A program made the translations under genes and the position numbers. DNA of 64,000 nt, from contig NZ_BCQP01000030.1 in assembly GCF_001552135.1 (NCBI RefSeq), positions 1-64,000 of the forward strand. Reading direction: 5' to 3'. Under the pieces are notes generated by a model that saw nothing but the letters and a program-made list of their open reading frames with translations, made no database searches and was not told the DNA's origin. Source of the stretch: Actinomadura chibensis NBRC 106107 (GTDB lineage Bacteria > Actinomycetota > Actinomycetes > Streptosporangiales > Streptosporangiaceae). Below, one piece after another: positions 1 to 8,305 of this stretch (positions within the stretch are counted from its first letter, which is position 1; each line of letters opens with the position of its first letter).

Positions 1-559
1 CCTCGTGGGAGACGAAGGCCCGCTCCAGCGGCGGCCGGCCGGTCCACGAGTCGCGCACCACCCGCAGCACCCGCTCGGCGCACCGGTGGGCGCGGAGCAG
101 CCGGGTGGGATCGGGGTGGCGGGCCCCGGCGTCGGCGGCGGGGCTGTTGACGGCGTCGCCACGGTACGACGGGACGACGGCACCGCCCGCCGTGCGCTCG
201 TAGGGCGCCGAGCGGGGCTTGCCGTACTGCCCGGCCAGGCGTCCCACCGGCACGGTCACCGCGCCGGAGGCCGAGCGGATCGCCTCCGCCAGGCCGTAGA
301 GCTGGGCGAGCTTGGCGCGCACCTCGGCGGGCCCGGACTCGTGGAAGCGCTCGGCGCAGTCGCCGCCCTGGAGGATGAAGCCCTCGCCCCGGGCGACCCG
401 GGCGACGGCCCCGCTGAGCCGTTCGCACTCCGCCCTCGTGACCAGCGGCGGCATCCGGCGCAGCGCGCCGGTGACGCGGTCGAGCAGCGCCGGGTCGCCC
501 CAGTCGGGCTGCTGCGCGACCCCGCCGCCCCCGCCGATGGCGCCGGTCGCGCCGGTCAC
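1..559 (-). CDS. class II DAHP synthase, N-terminal part (cut by window edge)
   Basis: Condenses phosphoenolpyruvate with erythrose 4-phosphate to open the shikimate pathway; in secondary-metabolite clusters a dedicated copy raises chorismate supply. Only the first ~186 residues are visible; the C-terminus lies beyond the left edge. Class II hallmarks are seen: the QGGDCAERF motif near residue 60 and GRLAGQYGKPRS, followed by PSYRGDAVNSP. Translation starts at a GTG at 559 that overlaps the TGA of the upstream AMP ligase (GTGA), so the two are translationally coupled. Its place directly behind an aryl-AMP ligase suggests it feeds aromatic starter and PABA synthesis for the cluster (inference) rather than being the housekeeping enzyme. 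Confidence 0.9.
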   Translation of the reverse strand, partial: MTGATGAIGGGGGVAQQPDWGDPALLDRVTGALRRMPPLVTRAECERLSGAVARVARGEGFILQGGDCAERFHESGPAEVRAKLAQLYGLAEAIRSASGAVTVPVGRLAGQYGKPRSAPYERTAGGAVVPSYRGDAVNSPAADAGARHPDPTRLLRAHRCAERVLRVVRDSWTGRPPLERAFVSHE

Positions 560-2121
560 GGCGACCCGTCCCGGAGCCTGGCCTTGTCGACCTTGCCCAC
601 CGGTGTGAGCGGCAGGCCGGGGACGACGACCACGCGGTCGGGGATCTTGTAGGCGGCCACGCCGCGCTCGCGCATGAACGCGGCGACCGTCCGCTGGGTG
701 GGGGGCTCGTCCCGGGCGACGAGGTAGGCGCAGGTGCGTTCGCCGAGGTAGGGGTCAGGCACCGGGACCACCGCCGCGGCCTTCACGTCCGGGTGGGCCA
801 GCAGGTGCTCCTCGACCTCCTCGGCGGGCACCTTGTCGGCGCCGCGGTTGATGACGTCCTTGACGCGGCCGCGGATCTCCAGGTGGCCGGTCCCGGTGCG
901 GCGGGCGAGGTCGCCGGTGCGGAAGAAGCCGTCGGGGGTGAAGGCCCGGCCGTTGTGCTCCTCGGCCCGGAAGTAGCCCCTGATCGTGTACGGCCCGCGG
1001 ACGAGCAGCTCGCCCGTCTCCCCGGGCGGCACATCGGCGCCCGCCTCGTCCACGATGCGGACCTCGTCGTGCGCCGACAGCGGCTTTCCCTGGACGCGGG
1101 CCAGCAGCTCGGGCGGGTCGTCCGGGGGGCTCTGGCTGAGCAGCCCCTCGGCCATCCCGAACGACTGCTGCACCGGGCCGAGCCGCCGGGCCACGTCGCG
1201 GGCCAGGTCCGGGCTGACGCCCGCGCCGCCGAGCTGGACGAGGCGCAGGCTCGACAGGTCGTGGGGGCTCCACGAGGCGGCGTCCACCCACAGCAGCGCC
1301 AGCGACGGCACCAGGCCGGTGACGGTGACGCGCTCGTCCTCGATGAGGGGGAAGGCGTCACCGACGCTCGGTGTCGGGCTGAGCACGACGCTGCCGCCCG
1401 CGTGGAAGGTGCCCAGCACGCCGGGGCATCCGAGGGCGTAGTTGTGTGCGATGGGGAGTGCGGCCAGGTAGACGTCGTCGGGGCCGAGACGGGCGTTGGC
1501 GGCGCTCAGCCTGATGTTGCACATGTAGTCGTCGTGGGTGCGCGGGATCAGTTTCGCGCGTCCGGTGGTGCCGCCCGACAGCAGGAAGAAGGCGACGTCG
1601 CCCGGATCGGGCGGCGGCAGCTCGGCGGGTTCGGCGTAGAGCGACGCCAGCGGCTCGAACTCCGCCGGTTCCCCCGCGACGATCACGTGCCGCGGGCCGT
1701 CGATCCGCCGGGCCAGCTCGCGGTGGTCGAAGCCCTGATGGACGTCGGGGACGACGTAGGCGGCGGCCTCGGTGAGGGCGGCCAGGTGGCCGATCTCGTC
1801 CCGCCGGTGAGGAGGCAGCGCGAGCACCGGGGCGGCGCCGAGCGTCACCAGGGCGAAGAACGTGTCGATCAGCTCCGGCGTGTTCGGCAACTGCACGATC
1901 ACCCGGTCGCCCCGGCGCAGCCCGAGGCCGTGGAACCCCGCGGCCAGCCGGGCGGCGCGCTCGGCGAGCTCCCGGTACGTCCGCCGGGACGAGCCCGCGA
2001 CCAGGGCGGTGCGCTCGCCGTGGGCGGACAGCAGGGTGTCGAGGGTCTGGCCGGTCCACAGGCCGAGCGCGCGGTAGCGCTCGGCGGTCTCCGCGGGGCA
2101 GGGCACGCATCCGGCGATCAT
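556..2121 (-). CDS. aryl-AMP ligase, salicylate-type (DhbE/YbtE/MbtA family)
   Basis: Stand-alone adenylation enzyme of about 521 residues that would activate an aryl acid as its AMP ester and load it on the ArCP at the start of NRPS1. The AMP-binding core LSGGTTGRAKLIPRTH, the aryl pocket segment HNYALGCPG, FGMAEGLLSQ, the FRTGDLA hinge and the terminal PVGKVDKARL lysine are all present. The residue aligned to DhbE position 240 is Cys and to 337 is Leu, the combination reported for salicylate rather than 2,3-dihydroxybenzoate enzymes; alignment by eye. Start chosen at ATG 2121 because GAGGAGGAGACG lies just upstream; longer in-frame starts would run into the PNPOx gene. Operon PNPOx > ligase > DAHP synthase. 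Confidence 0.92.
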   Translation of the reverse strand: MIAGCVPCPAETAERYRALGLWTGQTLDTLLSAHGERTALVAGSSRRTYRELAERAARLAAGFHGLGLRRGDRVIVQLPNTPELIDTFFALVTLGAAPVLALPPHRRDEIGHLAALTEAAAYVVPDVHQGFDHRELARRIDGPRHVIVAGEPAEFEPLASLYAEPAELPPPDPGDVAFFLLSGGTTGRAKLIPRTHDDYMCNIRLSAANARLGPDDVYLAALPIAHNYALGCPGVLGTFHAGGSVVLSPTPSVGDAFPLIEDERVTVTGLVPSLALLWVDAASWSPHDLSSLRLVQLGGAGVSPDLARDVARRLGPVQQSFGMAEGLLSQSPPDDPPELLARVQGKPLSAHDEVRIVDEAGADVPPGETGELLVRGPYTIRGYFRAEEHNGRAFTPDGFFRTGDLARRTGTGHLEIRGRVKDVINRGADKVPAEEVEEHLLAHPDVKAAAVVPVPDPYLGERTCAYLVARDEPPTQRTVAAFMRERGVAAYKIPDRVVVVPGLPLTPVGKVDKARLRDGSP

Positions 2122-2162
2122 CGTCTCCTCCTCATGGCGGTCCCGCGCACGGCTCGCGCTGC

Positions 2163-2750
2163 TCACGGCGCCACCCGGACCACCTGCCAGCCGTCGTCGC
2201 GGCGGCGGTAGCGCACCCGGTCCTGGATCTCGTCGGCCCGGCGCTGCCAGAACTCCATCTCCTGCGGGGTGAGCCGGTAGCCGCCCCAGTGGCCGGGACG
2301 CGGCACCTCCTGGCCGTCGAAGCGGGCGCGTTCGGCGTCGAAGCGCGCGCGCACCACCTGCCGGTCGTCGATCTCGGCGGACTGGTCGCTGCTCCAGGCC
2401 AGCAGTTGGAGCGAGCGGGGCAGGGTGGCGAAGTAGGCGTCGGACTCCACCTCGTCGAGCCGGGTGACCGGGCCCTCCGCCCTGACCTGGCGCCCCTTGG
2501 CGAGCCAGCCGAAGCAGAGCGCAGCCGCCGGGTTGACGGCCACGTCCGCGGCCTTGCGGCTGGCGTGGTTGGTGAAGTAGACGAAGCCGTGGTCGACGTA
2601 GGCGACGTCCACCCAGCGGGCCGAGGGGCGGCCGTGGTGGTCGGCCGTGGCCAGCACGGCGGAGTCGGGCGTCCGCGCGTCGACCGCGCGCCATTCCTCC
2701 CGCCAGCGCGTGAACTGCCGGAGCGGATCGGCCGGCGACTGAGTCGGCAT
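2163..2750 (-). CDS. pyridoxamine-phosphate-oxidase-like flavoprotein (PdxH/PhzG family)
   Basis: FMN-dependent split-barrel oxidase family of about 195 residues. The C-terminal signature EMEFWQRRADEIQDRVRYRR and final W match PdxH; the N-terminal barrel contains SARWVDVAYVDHGFVYFTNH and a KGRQVRAEG strand. Family members make pyridoxal 5'-phosphate, but cluster-borne copies such as PhzG oxidise pathway intermediates, so the substrate here is open. Start set at ATG 2750 since GAGGAG lies nine bases upstream; the earlier ATG at 2759 directly abuts that sequence. First gene of the operon PNPOx > ligase > DAHP synthase, divergent from the methyltransferase at 2807. It could supply PLP to the PabC-like lyase or act on the siderophore; neither is shown. 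Confidence 0.8.
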   Translation of the reverse strand: MPTQSPADPLRQFTRWREEWRAVDARTPDSAVLATADHHGRPSARWVDVAYVDHGFVYFTNHASRKAADVAVNPAAALCFGWLAKGRQVRAEGPVTRLDEVESDAYFATLPRSLQLLAWSSDQSAEIDDRQVVRARFDAERARFDGQEVPRPGHWGGYRLTPQEMEFWQRRADEIQDRVRYRRRDDGWQVVRVAP

Positions 2751-2793
2751 TCTTTTCATCTCCTCATTCGGTGGCCTTCTTGAGCCTTTTCCC

Positions 2794-2799
2794 TATAAT
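2794..2799 (+). promoter_or_regulatory. TATAAT -10 element of a probable leaderless promoter
   Basis: A perfect TATAAT lies seven bases before the ATG of the methyltransferase at 2807, with no Shine-Dalgarno sequence in between. In actinomycetes this spacing is typical of leaderless mRNAs starting at the A of the start codon. No good -35 is seen at the usual distance. Confidence 0.5.
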
Positions 2800-2806
2800 C
2801 GGCCAT

Positions 2807-3469
2807 ATGCACCAAGTCGCACAGGACCTCATCGCCCGGCACCGAGAAATCAGCACTCCCCGAACATTTCACCTGCTCGGCATGGAATGGGATCTCCTGC
2901 CCGGCGTCTACGCCCCGCAGCTGTCCCAGTCGGCGGCGCTGTACGCCGAATGGCTGCCCTATCCCGCGCACGGCTCCTTCTGCGAGGTCGGCAGCGGCAC
3001 GGGATACGTCGCGGTGCTGGCGGCGCTGCGCGGCTGCGCCGCGGTGACGGCGCTGGACGTCAGCGCGGCGGCCGCCGAGAACACCCGGCGCAACGCCGAG
3101 CGGCACGGCGTCGGTCCGCTGGTCCAGGTGGCCTGCGGCGACATGTTCGAGCCGCTGACCGGCGAGGACAGGTTCGACGTCATCTACTGGAACTCCAACT
3201 TCGTCGAGGGCCGGCCCGCCGACGCCCTGGAGCGGGCCTTCCTCGACCCCGGCTACGCGGCGCACGCCGCCTTCTTCCGCGGCGCCGCCGCGCACCTGGA
3301 GCCCGGCGGCAGGCTGCTGCTCGGCTTCAGCGACCTCGGCGACGAGCGGCGCGTGCGCGCGCTGGCGGCCGAGCACGGCTGGCGGGCCGCACTGCTGCGC
3401 GCCGCGAGATGCGCCGCGGAAGAAGGGCATATCGAGTACCGCCTCCTCGAATTCAGGCGACGCGGCTGA
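2807..3469 (+). CDS. class I SAM-dependent methyltransferase (HemK/PrmA-like fold)
   Basis: About 220 residues. The glycine-rich SAM loop CEVGSGTGYVAVLAAL, the acidic end of strand 2 (VTALDVSA) and motif IV IYWNSNF are visible. Motif IV sits where HemK-type N-methyltransferases have NPPY, but the residues differ, so the methyl acceptor cannot be named. ATG 2807 is preferred over an earlier GTG at 2771 because a TATAAT hexamer ends just upstream. The gene is the only plus-strand one in the left part of the NRPS cluster, divergent from the PNPOx operon and convergent with the ABC exporter, separated from it by a perfect 30-bp palindrome. It may tailor the siderophore; NRPS2 already carries its own methyltransferase domain. 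Confidence 0.75.
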   Translation: MHQVAQDLIARHREISTPRTFHLLGMEWDLLPGVYAPQLSQSAALYAEWLPYPAHGSFCEVGSGTGYVAVLAALRGCAAVTALDVSAAAAENTRRNAERHGVGPLVQVACGDMFEPLTGEDRFDVIYWNSNFVEGRPADALERAFLDPGYAAHAAFFRGAAAHLEPGGRLLLGFSDLGDERRVRALAAEHGWRAALLRAARCAAEEGHIEYRLLEFRRRG

Positions 3470-3473
3470 CCGA

Positions 3474-3503
3474 ATTCGCCGGGCCCGCGCGGGCCCGGCG
3501 AAT
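3474..3503. terminator. bidirectional terminator, perfect 30-bp palindrome
   Basis: ATTCGCCGGGCCCGC is followed directly by its exact reverse complement. It sits between the convergent methyltransferase (stop 3469) and ABC permease (stop 3505), where it can stop transcription from both sides. Confidence 0.75.
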
Positions 3504-3504
3504 G

Positions 3505-4254
3505 TCATTTGTAGAGGCGCACGGCGAGCGGCACCAATACCACTGTCGCGGCCACCGCCCAGGCGGCGGTGAAAAGCGTCGGCCGCAGTATCTCGCCGCC
3601 GCTGGAAAGGCCGACCAGCGCGTCGGTCGCGAGCGACAGCGGATTGGCCCGCACCACGGGCCGCAGCCATGCGGCGAACTGGTCCGCCGGCACGAAACCC
3701 GACGACAGGAACAGCAGCAGCGTGACGGGGGTGCTGAGAGCCCCGCTGACCGCCTGCTCGCTCTTGGCCGACATGGCCACGACGACCGCGAGCCACAGGA
3801 AGATCCACGCGAAGAGGACGACGACCGCGAAGAAGCCGAGCGCGGCCAGCGGCCCCCGGGCGAAGCGGAACCCGACCGCGTGCGCGACGCCCGTGGTGAC
3901 CGCCGCCACCAGCAGGACCCGCGCCAGGTCGCCGACGATCCGGCCCGCGAGCACCGACACCCGGCCGATGTCCATGGCCCTGAACCGGTCGACGATGCCG
4001 CCGCGCAGGTCGGTGAAGAACCCGAGGCCGGTGCCGACCGCGCCGTAGGCGGCGCTGAACAGCACGATGGCCGGGGCGAGCCGGTCGATGTAGCGGCCGC
4101 CGGACGCCTCGTCCACCAGCTCGCCGAAGACCAGCAGCATGAGGAAGAGCAGGATCAGCGGGAACAGCAGCGAGTCGGCGACCAGTTGCGTGCTCTTGGC
4201 GAAGCGGCGCAGGTTGCGGCCCGCCAGCAGGCCCGTCTCGGTGATCACGCTCAT
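3505..4254 (-). CDS. ABC-2 type transporter permease (DrrB-like), second copy
   Basis: Membrane permease of about 249 residues with some six hydrophobic segments (for example LLFPLILLFLMLLVF, ALGFFAVVVLFAWIFLWLAV and the C-terminal AAWAVAATVVLVPLAV). It has the ABC-2 family pattern in which the mid-protein RGGIVDRFRAMDI cytosolic loop precedes the RIVGD helix. ATG 4254 overlaps the stop of the preceding permease (ATGA). With the paralogous permease and the ATPase upstream it forms a DrrA/DrrB-like exporter, probably for the NRPS product. Last gene of the long minus-strand operon. Confidence 0.88.
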   Translation of the reverse strand: MSVITETGLLAGRNLRRFAKSTQLVADSLLFPLILLFLMLLVFGELVDEASGGRYIDRLAPAIVLFSAAYGAVGTGLGFFTDLRGGIVDRFRAMDIGRVSVLAGRIVGDLARVLLVAAVTTGVAHAVGFRFARGPLAALGFFAVVVLFAWIFLWLAVVVAMSAKSEQAVSGALSTPVTLLLFLSSGFVPADQFAAWLRPVVRANPLSLATDALVGLSSGGEILRPTLFTAAWAVAATVVLVPLAVRLYK

Positions 4255-5030
4255 GCCGCCCTCCGGAACGCCTGGACCGCCGCCGCCGAGAAGACCGCGA
4301 GCAGCGCCGCCAGCCACGCGACCGCCTTCAGCACCGGCCCGGCCGTCGGGCCGCCGTCGGCGAGCGCCCGCAGGGCGTCCAGCACGACGCTCACCGGCTG
4401 GTGCCGCACGAACGGCTCGATCCAGCCGGGGAAGGCGTCGGCGGGCACGAAGGCCGAGGACACCATCAGCAGCGGCAGGTAGACGACGTGCAGCGTCGAG
4501 GAGACGGCCTCGGGATCGCGGGAGACGAGCCCGACGGCGCTCGTGCCCGCCGAGACCGTCAGCGCGAAGCCCACCGACAGCACCACGAAGCCCAGGGACG
4601 CCACGGGCCCGGCCTGGAACCGGAAGCCCGCCGCGTACCCGGTCGCGATGATCACCGCGAGGGCCAGCAGCGCCCGGACCGCGTCGGCGGCGATCCGGCC
4701 GACCACCACGGCGCCCCGGCTGATCGGCAGCGACCGGTAGCGGGCCAGCATGCCGCTCCGCCGGTCGGCGGCGAAGAAGAAGGCGGCGGTGATCGCCACC
4801 GAGAACATCCACTGCACGACGATCGCCGGGGGGAGGAACTGGGCGTAGTCGACGCCGCGCGTCCGCAGCAGGTTCTGGAACAGCGCCAGGAACCCGAAGA
4901 CGAACACGATCGGGAACACCACCATGGTGCTGACGGTGTCGGCTATCGAGTTGAGCCGGAGGTTGCGTCCCGCCAGCAGCATTCCCTGCCCGAAGAGGTT
5001 GGCCGGGCCCGCCTCTGTGCCCGTGGCCAT
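4251..5030 (-). CDS. ABC-2 type transporter permease (DrrB-like), first copy
   Basis: About 259 residues with multiple membrane spans (TMVVFPIVFVFGFLALF, AFFFAADRRSGM loop, SLGFVVLSVGFALTVSAG). It is a diverged paralogue of the following permease: both share the pattern M-L-AGRNLR near the N-terminus, the RYRSLPISRGAVVVGRI/RFRAMDIGRVSVLAGRI loop and the SAFVPAD/SGFVPAD segment. Two permeases with one ATPase suggest a heterodimeric membrane part. The ATG at 5030 overlaps the ATPase stop by one base (TGATG) and its own stop overlaps the next start, so all three are coupled. Confidence 0.88.
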   Translation of the reverse strand: MATGTEAGPANLFGQGMLLAGRNLRLNSIADTVSTMVVFPIVFVFGFLALFQNLLRTRGVDYAQFLPPAIVVQWMFSVAITAAFFFAADRRSGMLARYRSLPISRGAVVVGRIAADAVRALLALAVIIATGYAAGFRFQAGPVASLGFVVLSVGFALTVSAGTSAVGLVSRDPEAVSSTLHVVYLPLLMVSSAFVPADAFPGWIEPFVRHQPVSVVLDALRALADGGPTAGPVLKAVAWLAALLAVFSAAAVQAFRRAA

Positions 5031-5974
5031 CAGCCGACCTCCTCGGGTTCCCGGTCGGCCTTCGCGCCGGTCAGCGTGAAGAACACCTCGTCGAGCGTGG
5101 GGCGCCGCAGCCTGATGTCGTCGGCGCCGATCCCCGCCTCGCGCAGGACCGCGACGACGTCGGTCAGCGTGCCGGGGTCGGCGCCGCGGACGGTGACCAC
5201 CCCGCCGGACTCCGCCACGTCGCCGAACCGCTCCCGCAGGACGCGCAGCGTCCGCTCGCGCGGCTCGGCGCGCACCTCGCACACCTGCCCGCCGACCTGG
5301 TTCTTCAGCTCGTCCGGGGTGCCCTGCGCGATCACCCGGCCGTGGTCGATGACCACGATCCGGTCGGCCAGCCGGTCCGCCTCCTCCAGGTACTGGGTGG
5401 TGAGGAGCAGCGTGACGCCCTCCGCGCGCAGGCGGTCGACCATGTCCCACATCTCCTGGCGGCCGACCGGGTCGAGCCCGGTCGTCGGCTCGTCGAGGAA
5501 GAGCACGGGCCGCTTGACGACCAGGCCCGCCGCCAGGTCCAGGCGCCGCCGCATGCCGCCGGAGTAGGACTTGACCGGCTGGTCGGCGGCGTCGCCGAGC
5601 CGGAACCCGTCCAGCAGTTCGGCGGCCCGCGCGGCGGCGGCACGGCGGTCCAGCTTGAGCAGCCGGCCGAACAGGACGAGGTTCTGCCGCCCGGTCAGCA
5701 TGTCGTCGACGGCGGCGAACTGCCCGGTCAGCGCGATGGAGGCGCGGACGCCCGCCGGGTCGCGGGCCACGTCGTGCCCCGCCACCGAGGCCCGGCCGCC
5801 GTCCAGCGGCAGGAGCGTGCTCAGGCAGTTCACCGTCGTGGTCTTGCCGGCGCCGTTCGGGCCGAGCAGGCCGACCACGGCCCCCGGCTCGACCGTGAAC
5901 GACACCTCCTCCAAGGCGGTCTTCTTGCCGAAGACCTTGCGGAGGCGCTCGACCTCGACTCCCTCTTCACGCAT
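5030..5974 (-). CDS. ABC transporter ATP-binding protein (DrrA-like exporter)
   Basis: Daunorubicin-resistance-type ATPase of 314 residues. Walker A GPNGAGKTT near residue 40, signature YSGGMRRRL near 135, Walker B VLFLDEPTTGLDP and the following switch region TTQYLEEADRLADRI are all present, then the C-terminal extension usual in DrrA proteins ending in RPTLDEVFFTLTG. It would energise export through the two adjacent permeases. The start at 5974 has GGGAGG eight bases upstream. It lies inside the NRPS operon between the NTF2-like gene and the permeases, so export of, or self-protection from, the product is the likely role. Confidence 0.93.
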   Translation of the reverse strand: MREEGVEVERLRKVFGKKTALEEVSFTVEPGAVVGLLGPNGAGKTTTVNCLSTLLPLDGGRASVAGHDVARDPAGVRASIALTGQFAAVDDMLTGRQNLVLFGRLLKLDRRAAAARAAELLDGFRLGDAADQPVKSYSGGMRRRLDLAAGLVVKRPVLFLDEPTTGLDPVGRQEMWDMVDRLRAEGVTLLLTTQYLEEADRLADRIVVIDHGRVIAQGTPDELKNQVGGQVCEVRAEPRERTLRVLRERFGDVAESGGVVTVRGADPGTLTDVVAVLREAGIGADDIRLRRPTLDEVFFTLTGAKADREPEEVG

Positions 5975-6019
5975 GAGCGCTACCTCCCGATGGGGGCGGT
6001 CCCGTGCCGCCCGGACCTG

Positions 6020-6397
6020 TCAGCCGTCCTGCTTCACCGGGGTCTGCTGGTGGAAGACGAGTCTCCAGCCGCCGTCCCCGCCGCCGCGCTCGTAGACGCT
6101 CGTCATGTAGAGCTGGAAGGAGAAGTCCGCCTCGGTGAGCCGGATGGTGGCCCTGTAGGTGATCAGCGCCGACCCGTCGCCCAGGGGCAGCACCTTGACG
6201 TCGTCGAGCGTGTAGTCGTCGAACGGGGACTTGTTGGCCTCGATGTCGTCGGCCAGCTCGCGGCCGGTCTGCAGGCCGTCGGGCTCGACGCAGACCGTGC
6301 GGTCGGTGACCAGGCCGCGGTAGAAGTCGCCGTCGCCGACCGAGATGGCCGCCCAGCCCTTCTCCTCCAGCTCGCGCAGCTCGTTCTCGATGCTCAT
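6020..6397 (-). CDS. NTF2-like/SnoaL-fold protein (DUF4440 type)
   Basis: Small protein of about 125 residues with the cone-shaped NTF2 fold pattern: N-terminal helices (ENELRELEEKGWAAI), a GRELADDIEANKSPFDDYTLDDVKVLPLGDGSALITYRA strand block and a final WRLVFHQQTPV strand. The fold hosts enzymes and binding proteins, so no reaction can be named. Start chosen at ATG 6397, preceded by AAAGGAG; an alternative ATG at 6427 lies four bases after the thioesterase stop. Its place between the thioesterase and the exporter ATPase suggests an accessory role in product maturation. Confidence 0.75.
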   Translation of the reverse strand: MSIENELRELEEKGWAAISVGDGDFYRGLVTDRTVCVEPDGLQTGRELADDIEANKSPFDDYTLDDVKVLPLGDGSALITYRATIRLTEADFSFQLYMTSVYERGGGDGGWRLVFHQQTPVKQDG

Positions 6398-6431
6398 CAG
6401 GGGCTCCTTTCCGTTGGTGATCGTCATGGGC

Positions 6432-7202
6432 TCAGGGGGTGGACGGCCAGCGGCCGGGCACGCCGCAGAACCGCAGCACCTGCTCGACCAGCTCGTCCTC
6501 CCGGGGGATCAGGTAGAAGTGGTCGCCGGGGAACACCCGCAGCCGGAACGGGCCCGCGGTGTGGCGCTCCCATCCGGCGGCCTCGTCGCGGTCCACCTCG
6601 GGGTCGGCGGTGGAGACGCACGCGCAGACCGGCGTGCGGATCGGGGCCGGGTCGGCGGGCCGGTAGGTCTCGATCAGCTCGTAGTCGGCGGCGAGCGTCG
6701 GCAGGACCAGCTCGCGCAGCGCCGGATCGTCCAGGACCTCGTCGCTGGTGCCGCCCAGCCTGCGGAGGTCCGCCACCAGCGCCGGTTCGCCGCCGAGATG
6801 CACCTCGGTCGGACGAACCCGGTCCGGAGCCGGGCGGCCGGACACGACCAGCCCCGCCAGCGGGCGGCCGAGCATGCCCTCCAGCCGCCTGGCCGTCTCG
6901 TGCGCCACGGCGGCGCCCATGCTGTGGCCGAACAGGGCGAGCGGCGCCTCGCCCAGCGACGCGAGGGCGGCGGCGGTCGGCTCGGCGAGCTCGTCCATGG
7001 TCCGCGCGTGCGGTTCGCGCAGCCGGTCCTGGCGGCCCGGGTACTGGACGCCGTACAACTCGACGCCGTCGGGGAGGCGCGCCCCCCACGTCCTGAAGAA
7101 TCCGGCGGCGCCGCCCGCGTGCGGGAAGCAGACGAGACGCAGCCGGGGCACGTCCTGGACCCGCAGCGGACGCAGCCACCGCTCCCGTTGCCGGACGGTC
7201 AT
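6432..7202 (-). CDS. type II thioesterase (GrsT/PchC-like)
   Basis: External editing thioesterase of 256 residues that hydrolyses misloaded acyl or aminoacyl groups from carrier proteins. The alpha/beta-hydrolase nucleophile motif GHSMGA (Ser94) follows the conserved LVCFPHAGGAAGFF N-terminal motif, and the catalytic His lies in GDHFYLIP near the C-terminus. ATG 7202 overlaps the stop of the imide reductase (ATGA). Such genes regularly accompany siderophore NRPSs; PchC and YbtT are examples. Alternative roles such as releasing a CoA- or carrier-bound aryl acid are possible but not indicated by sequence. Confidence 0.92.
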   Translation of the reverse strand: MTVRQRERWLRPLRVQDVPRLRLVCFPHAGGAAGFFRTWGARLPDGVELYGVQYPGRQDRLREPHARTMDELAEPTAAALASLGEAPLALFGHSMGAAVAHETARRLEGMLGRPLAGLVVSGRPAPDRVRPTEVHLGGEPALVADLRRLGGTSDEVLDDPALRELVLPTLAADYELIETYRPADPAPIRTPVCACVSTADPEVDRDEAAGWERHTAGPFRLRVFPGDHFYLIPREDELVEQVLRFCGVPGRWPSTP

Positions 7203-8305
7203 GTCGGTGATTCCTCCAACTCGGTTCTCGCGGCGGCGATCAGCTCGTCGGCGGGCATCGGACGGTGCGGCGGTCCGGACAGGCGCTCGGGGTAGCCGAG
7301 GCTAGTGGCCATCGCCTGCCACACCGAGCTCACGGTCAGGTAGTACTGCCCTTCACGTAATGGATCACTGCCCTCACTCACCGCCTCCCATGTGCGCGCG
7401 ATGGCGCGGCGGGCGCCCTCCGGCCACACGGACGCGAGGATCTCCCGGTAGGTCGGGGGAGCGGCGGGGCCGATCGCGCTGGTGGCGGGCAGGTCGAGGC
7501 CGGGGTCGGCGGCGGCGTCGAGCCGGGTCGTCCGCCTCGCCTCGGCGGGCAGGTGCGGACGGGGCGACCACAGCACCGGGCCGTGCGTCTCGGCGAGCGT
7601 GAGCGTGCCGCCGTCGGCGCCGATGGTGACGCGGTGCAGCAGGTGGGCGTGGTTGTCGGGGTCCGCCGGGTGCAACTGGTTCTGCACGCGCAGCGTGAAC
7701 GGGACGCCCGCCAGCGTGCCGTCGATCGTCCGGAACGGGCCGCGTCCCGTCGGGGGCGGCAGGTCGAAGGGCCGAAGGCCGCCCAGCGCCCGGCCGAGGA
7801 TGTCGAACAGGTGGTAGGAGACCTGCACGCCGCAGGCGGCCTCGACGTACACCGGCCGCAGCGCGCGGGCGGCGGCGATGAAGCGCCGCACCGGAGGAAG
7901 GTGAACGTAGTGGCTGTTCACGCGGTAGACGACCCGGTTCCGGCGGGCGGCGCGCAGGGCGGCGGCCAGTTCGTCGCGCAGCAGCGGCCCCTCCTGCAGG
8001 ACGTGCACGCCGCGATCCATCAGCTCGGCCGCCACCGCGCTGCCGGGTCCCCCGTTGACCTCGCCGAGCAGGACGACGCAGGCCAGGTCGATGTCGCCGG
8101 GCACGTCGTCGACCCGCGTGAAGAGCGGGACGTCCGCCTCGTTCGCGCACGCCTTCGAGCGCTCGCCGCCCCTGGCGAGGATCCCGGCGAGCTCGAAGGC
8201 CGAGTCGGGCGCGGTGAGAGCGGCCAGGTGGACGCGGCCGAAGCCCGTCCCGCACACCAGCGCGCGCGGGCGCCGGTCCCCGTCCCCGTGCGTGCCGGTG
8301 TTCAC
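7199..8305 (-). CDS. thiazolinyl imide reductase (PchG/Irp3 family)
   Basis: NADPH-dependent reductase of about 368 residues that converts an enzyme-bound thiazoline to a thiazolidine. The Rossmann motif ALVCGTGFGRVHLAAL is at residues 14-29, then LLGEVNGGPGSAVAAEL and HVLQEGPLLRDEL, the equivalent of the QEHPL segment of PchG, and VYRVNSHYVHLPPVR. Start at GTG 8305: GGAGGGGGTGCT precedes it and it overlaps the previous stop (GTGA). Together with the methyltransferase domain in NRPS2 it predicts one N-methylthiazolidine ring, as in pyochelin. It works on intermediates tethered to NRPS1 or NRPS2. Confidence 0.9.
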   Translation of the reverse strand: MNTGTHGDGDRRPRALVCGTGFGRVHLAALTAPDSAFELAGILARGGERSKACANEADVPLFTRVDDVPGDIDLACVVLLGEVNGGPGSAVAAELMDRGVHVLQEGPLLRDELAAALRAARRNRVVYRVNSHYVHLPPVRRFIAAARALRPVYVEAACGVQVSYHLFDILGRALGGLRPFDLPPPTGRGPFRTIDGTLAGVPFTLRVQNQLHPADPDNHAHLLHRVTIGADGGTLTLAETHGPVLWSPRPHLPAEARRTTRLDAAADPGLDLPATSAIGPAAPPTYREILASVWPEGARRAIARTWEAVSEGSDPLREGQYYLTVSSVWQAMATSLGYPERLSGPPHRPMPADELIAAARTELEESPT

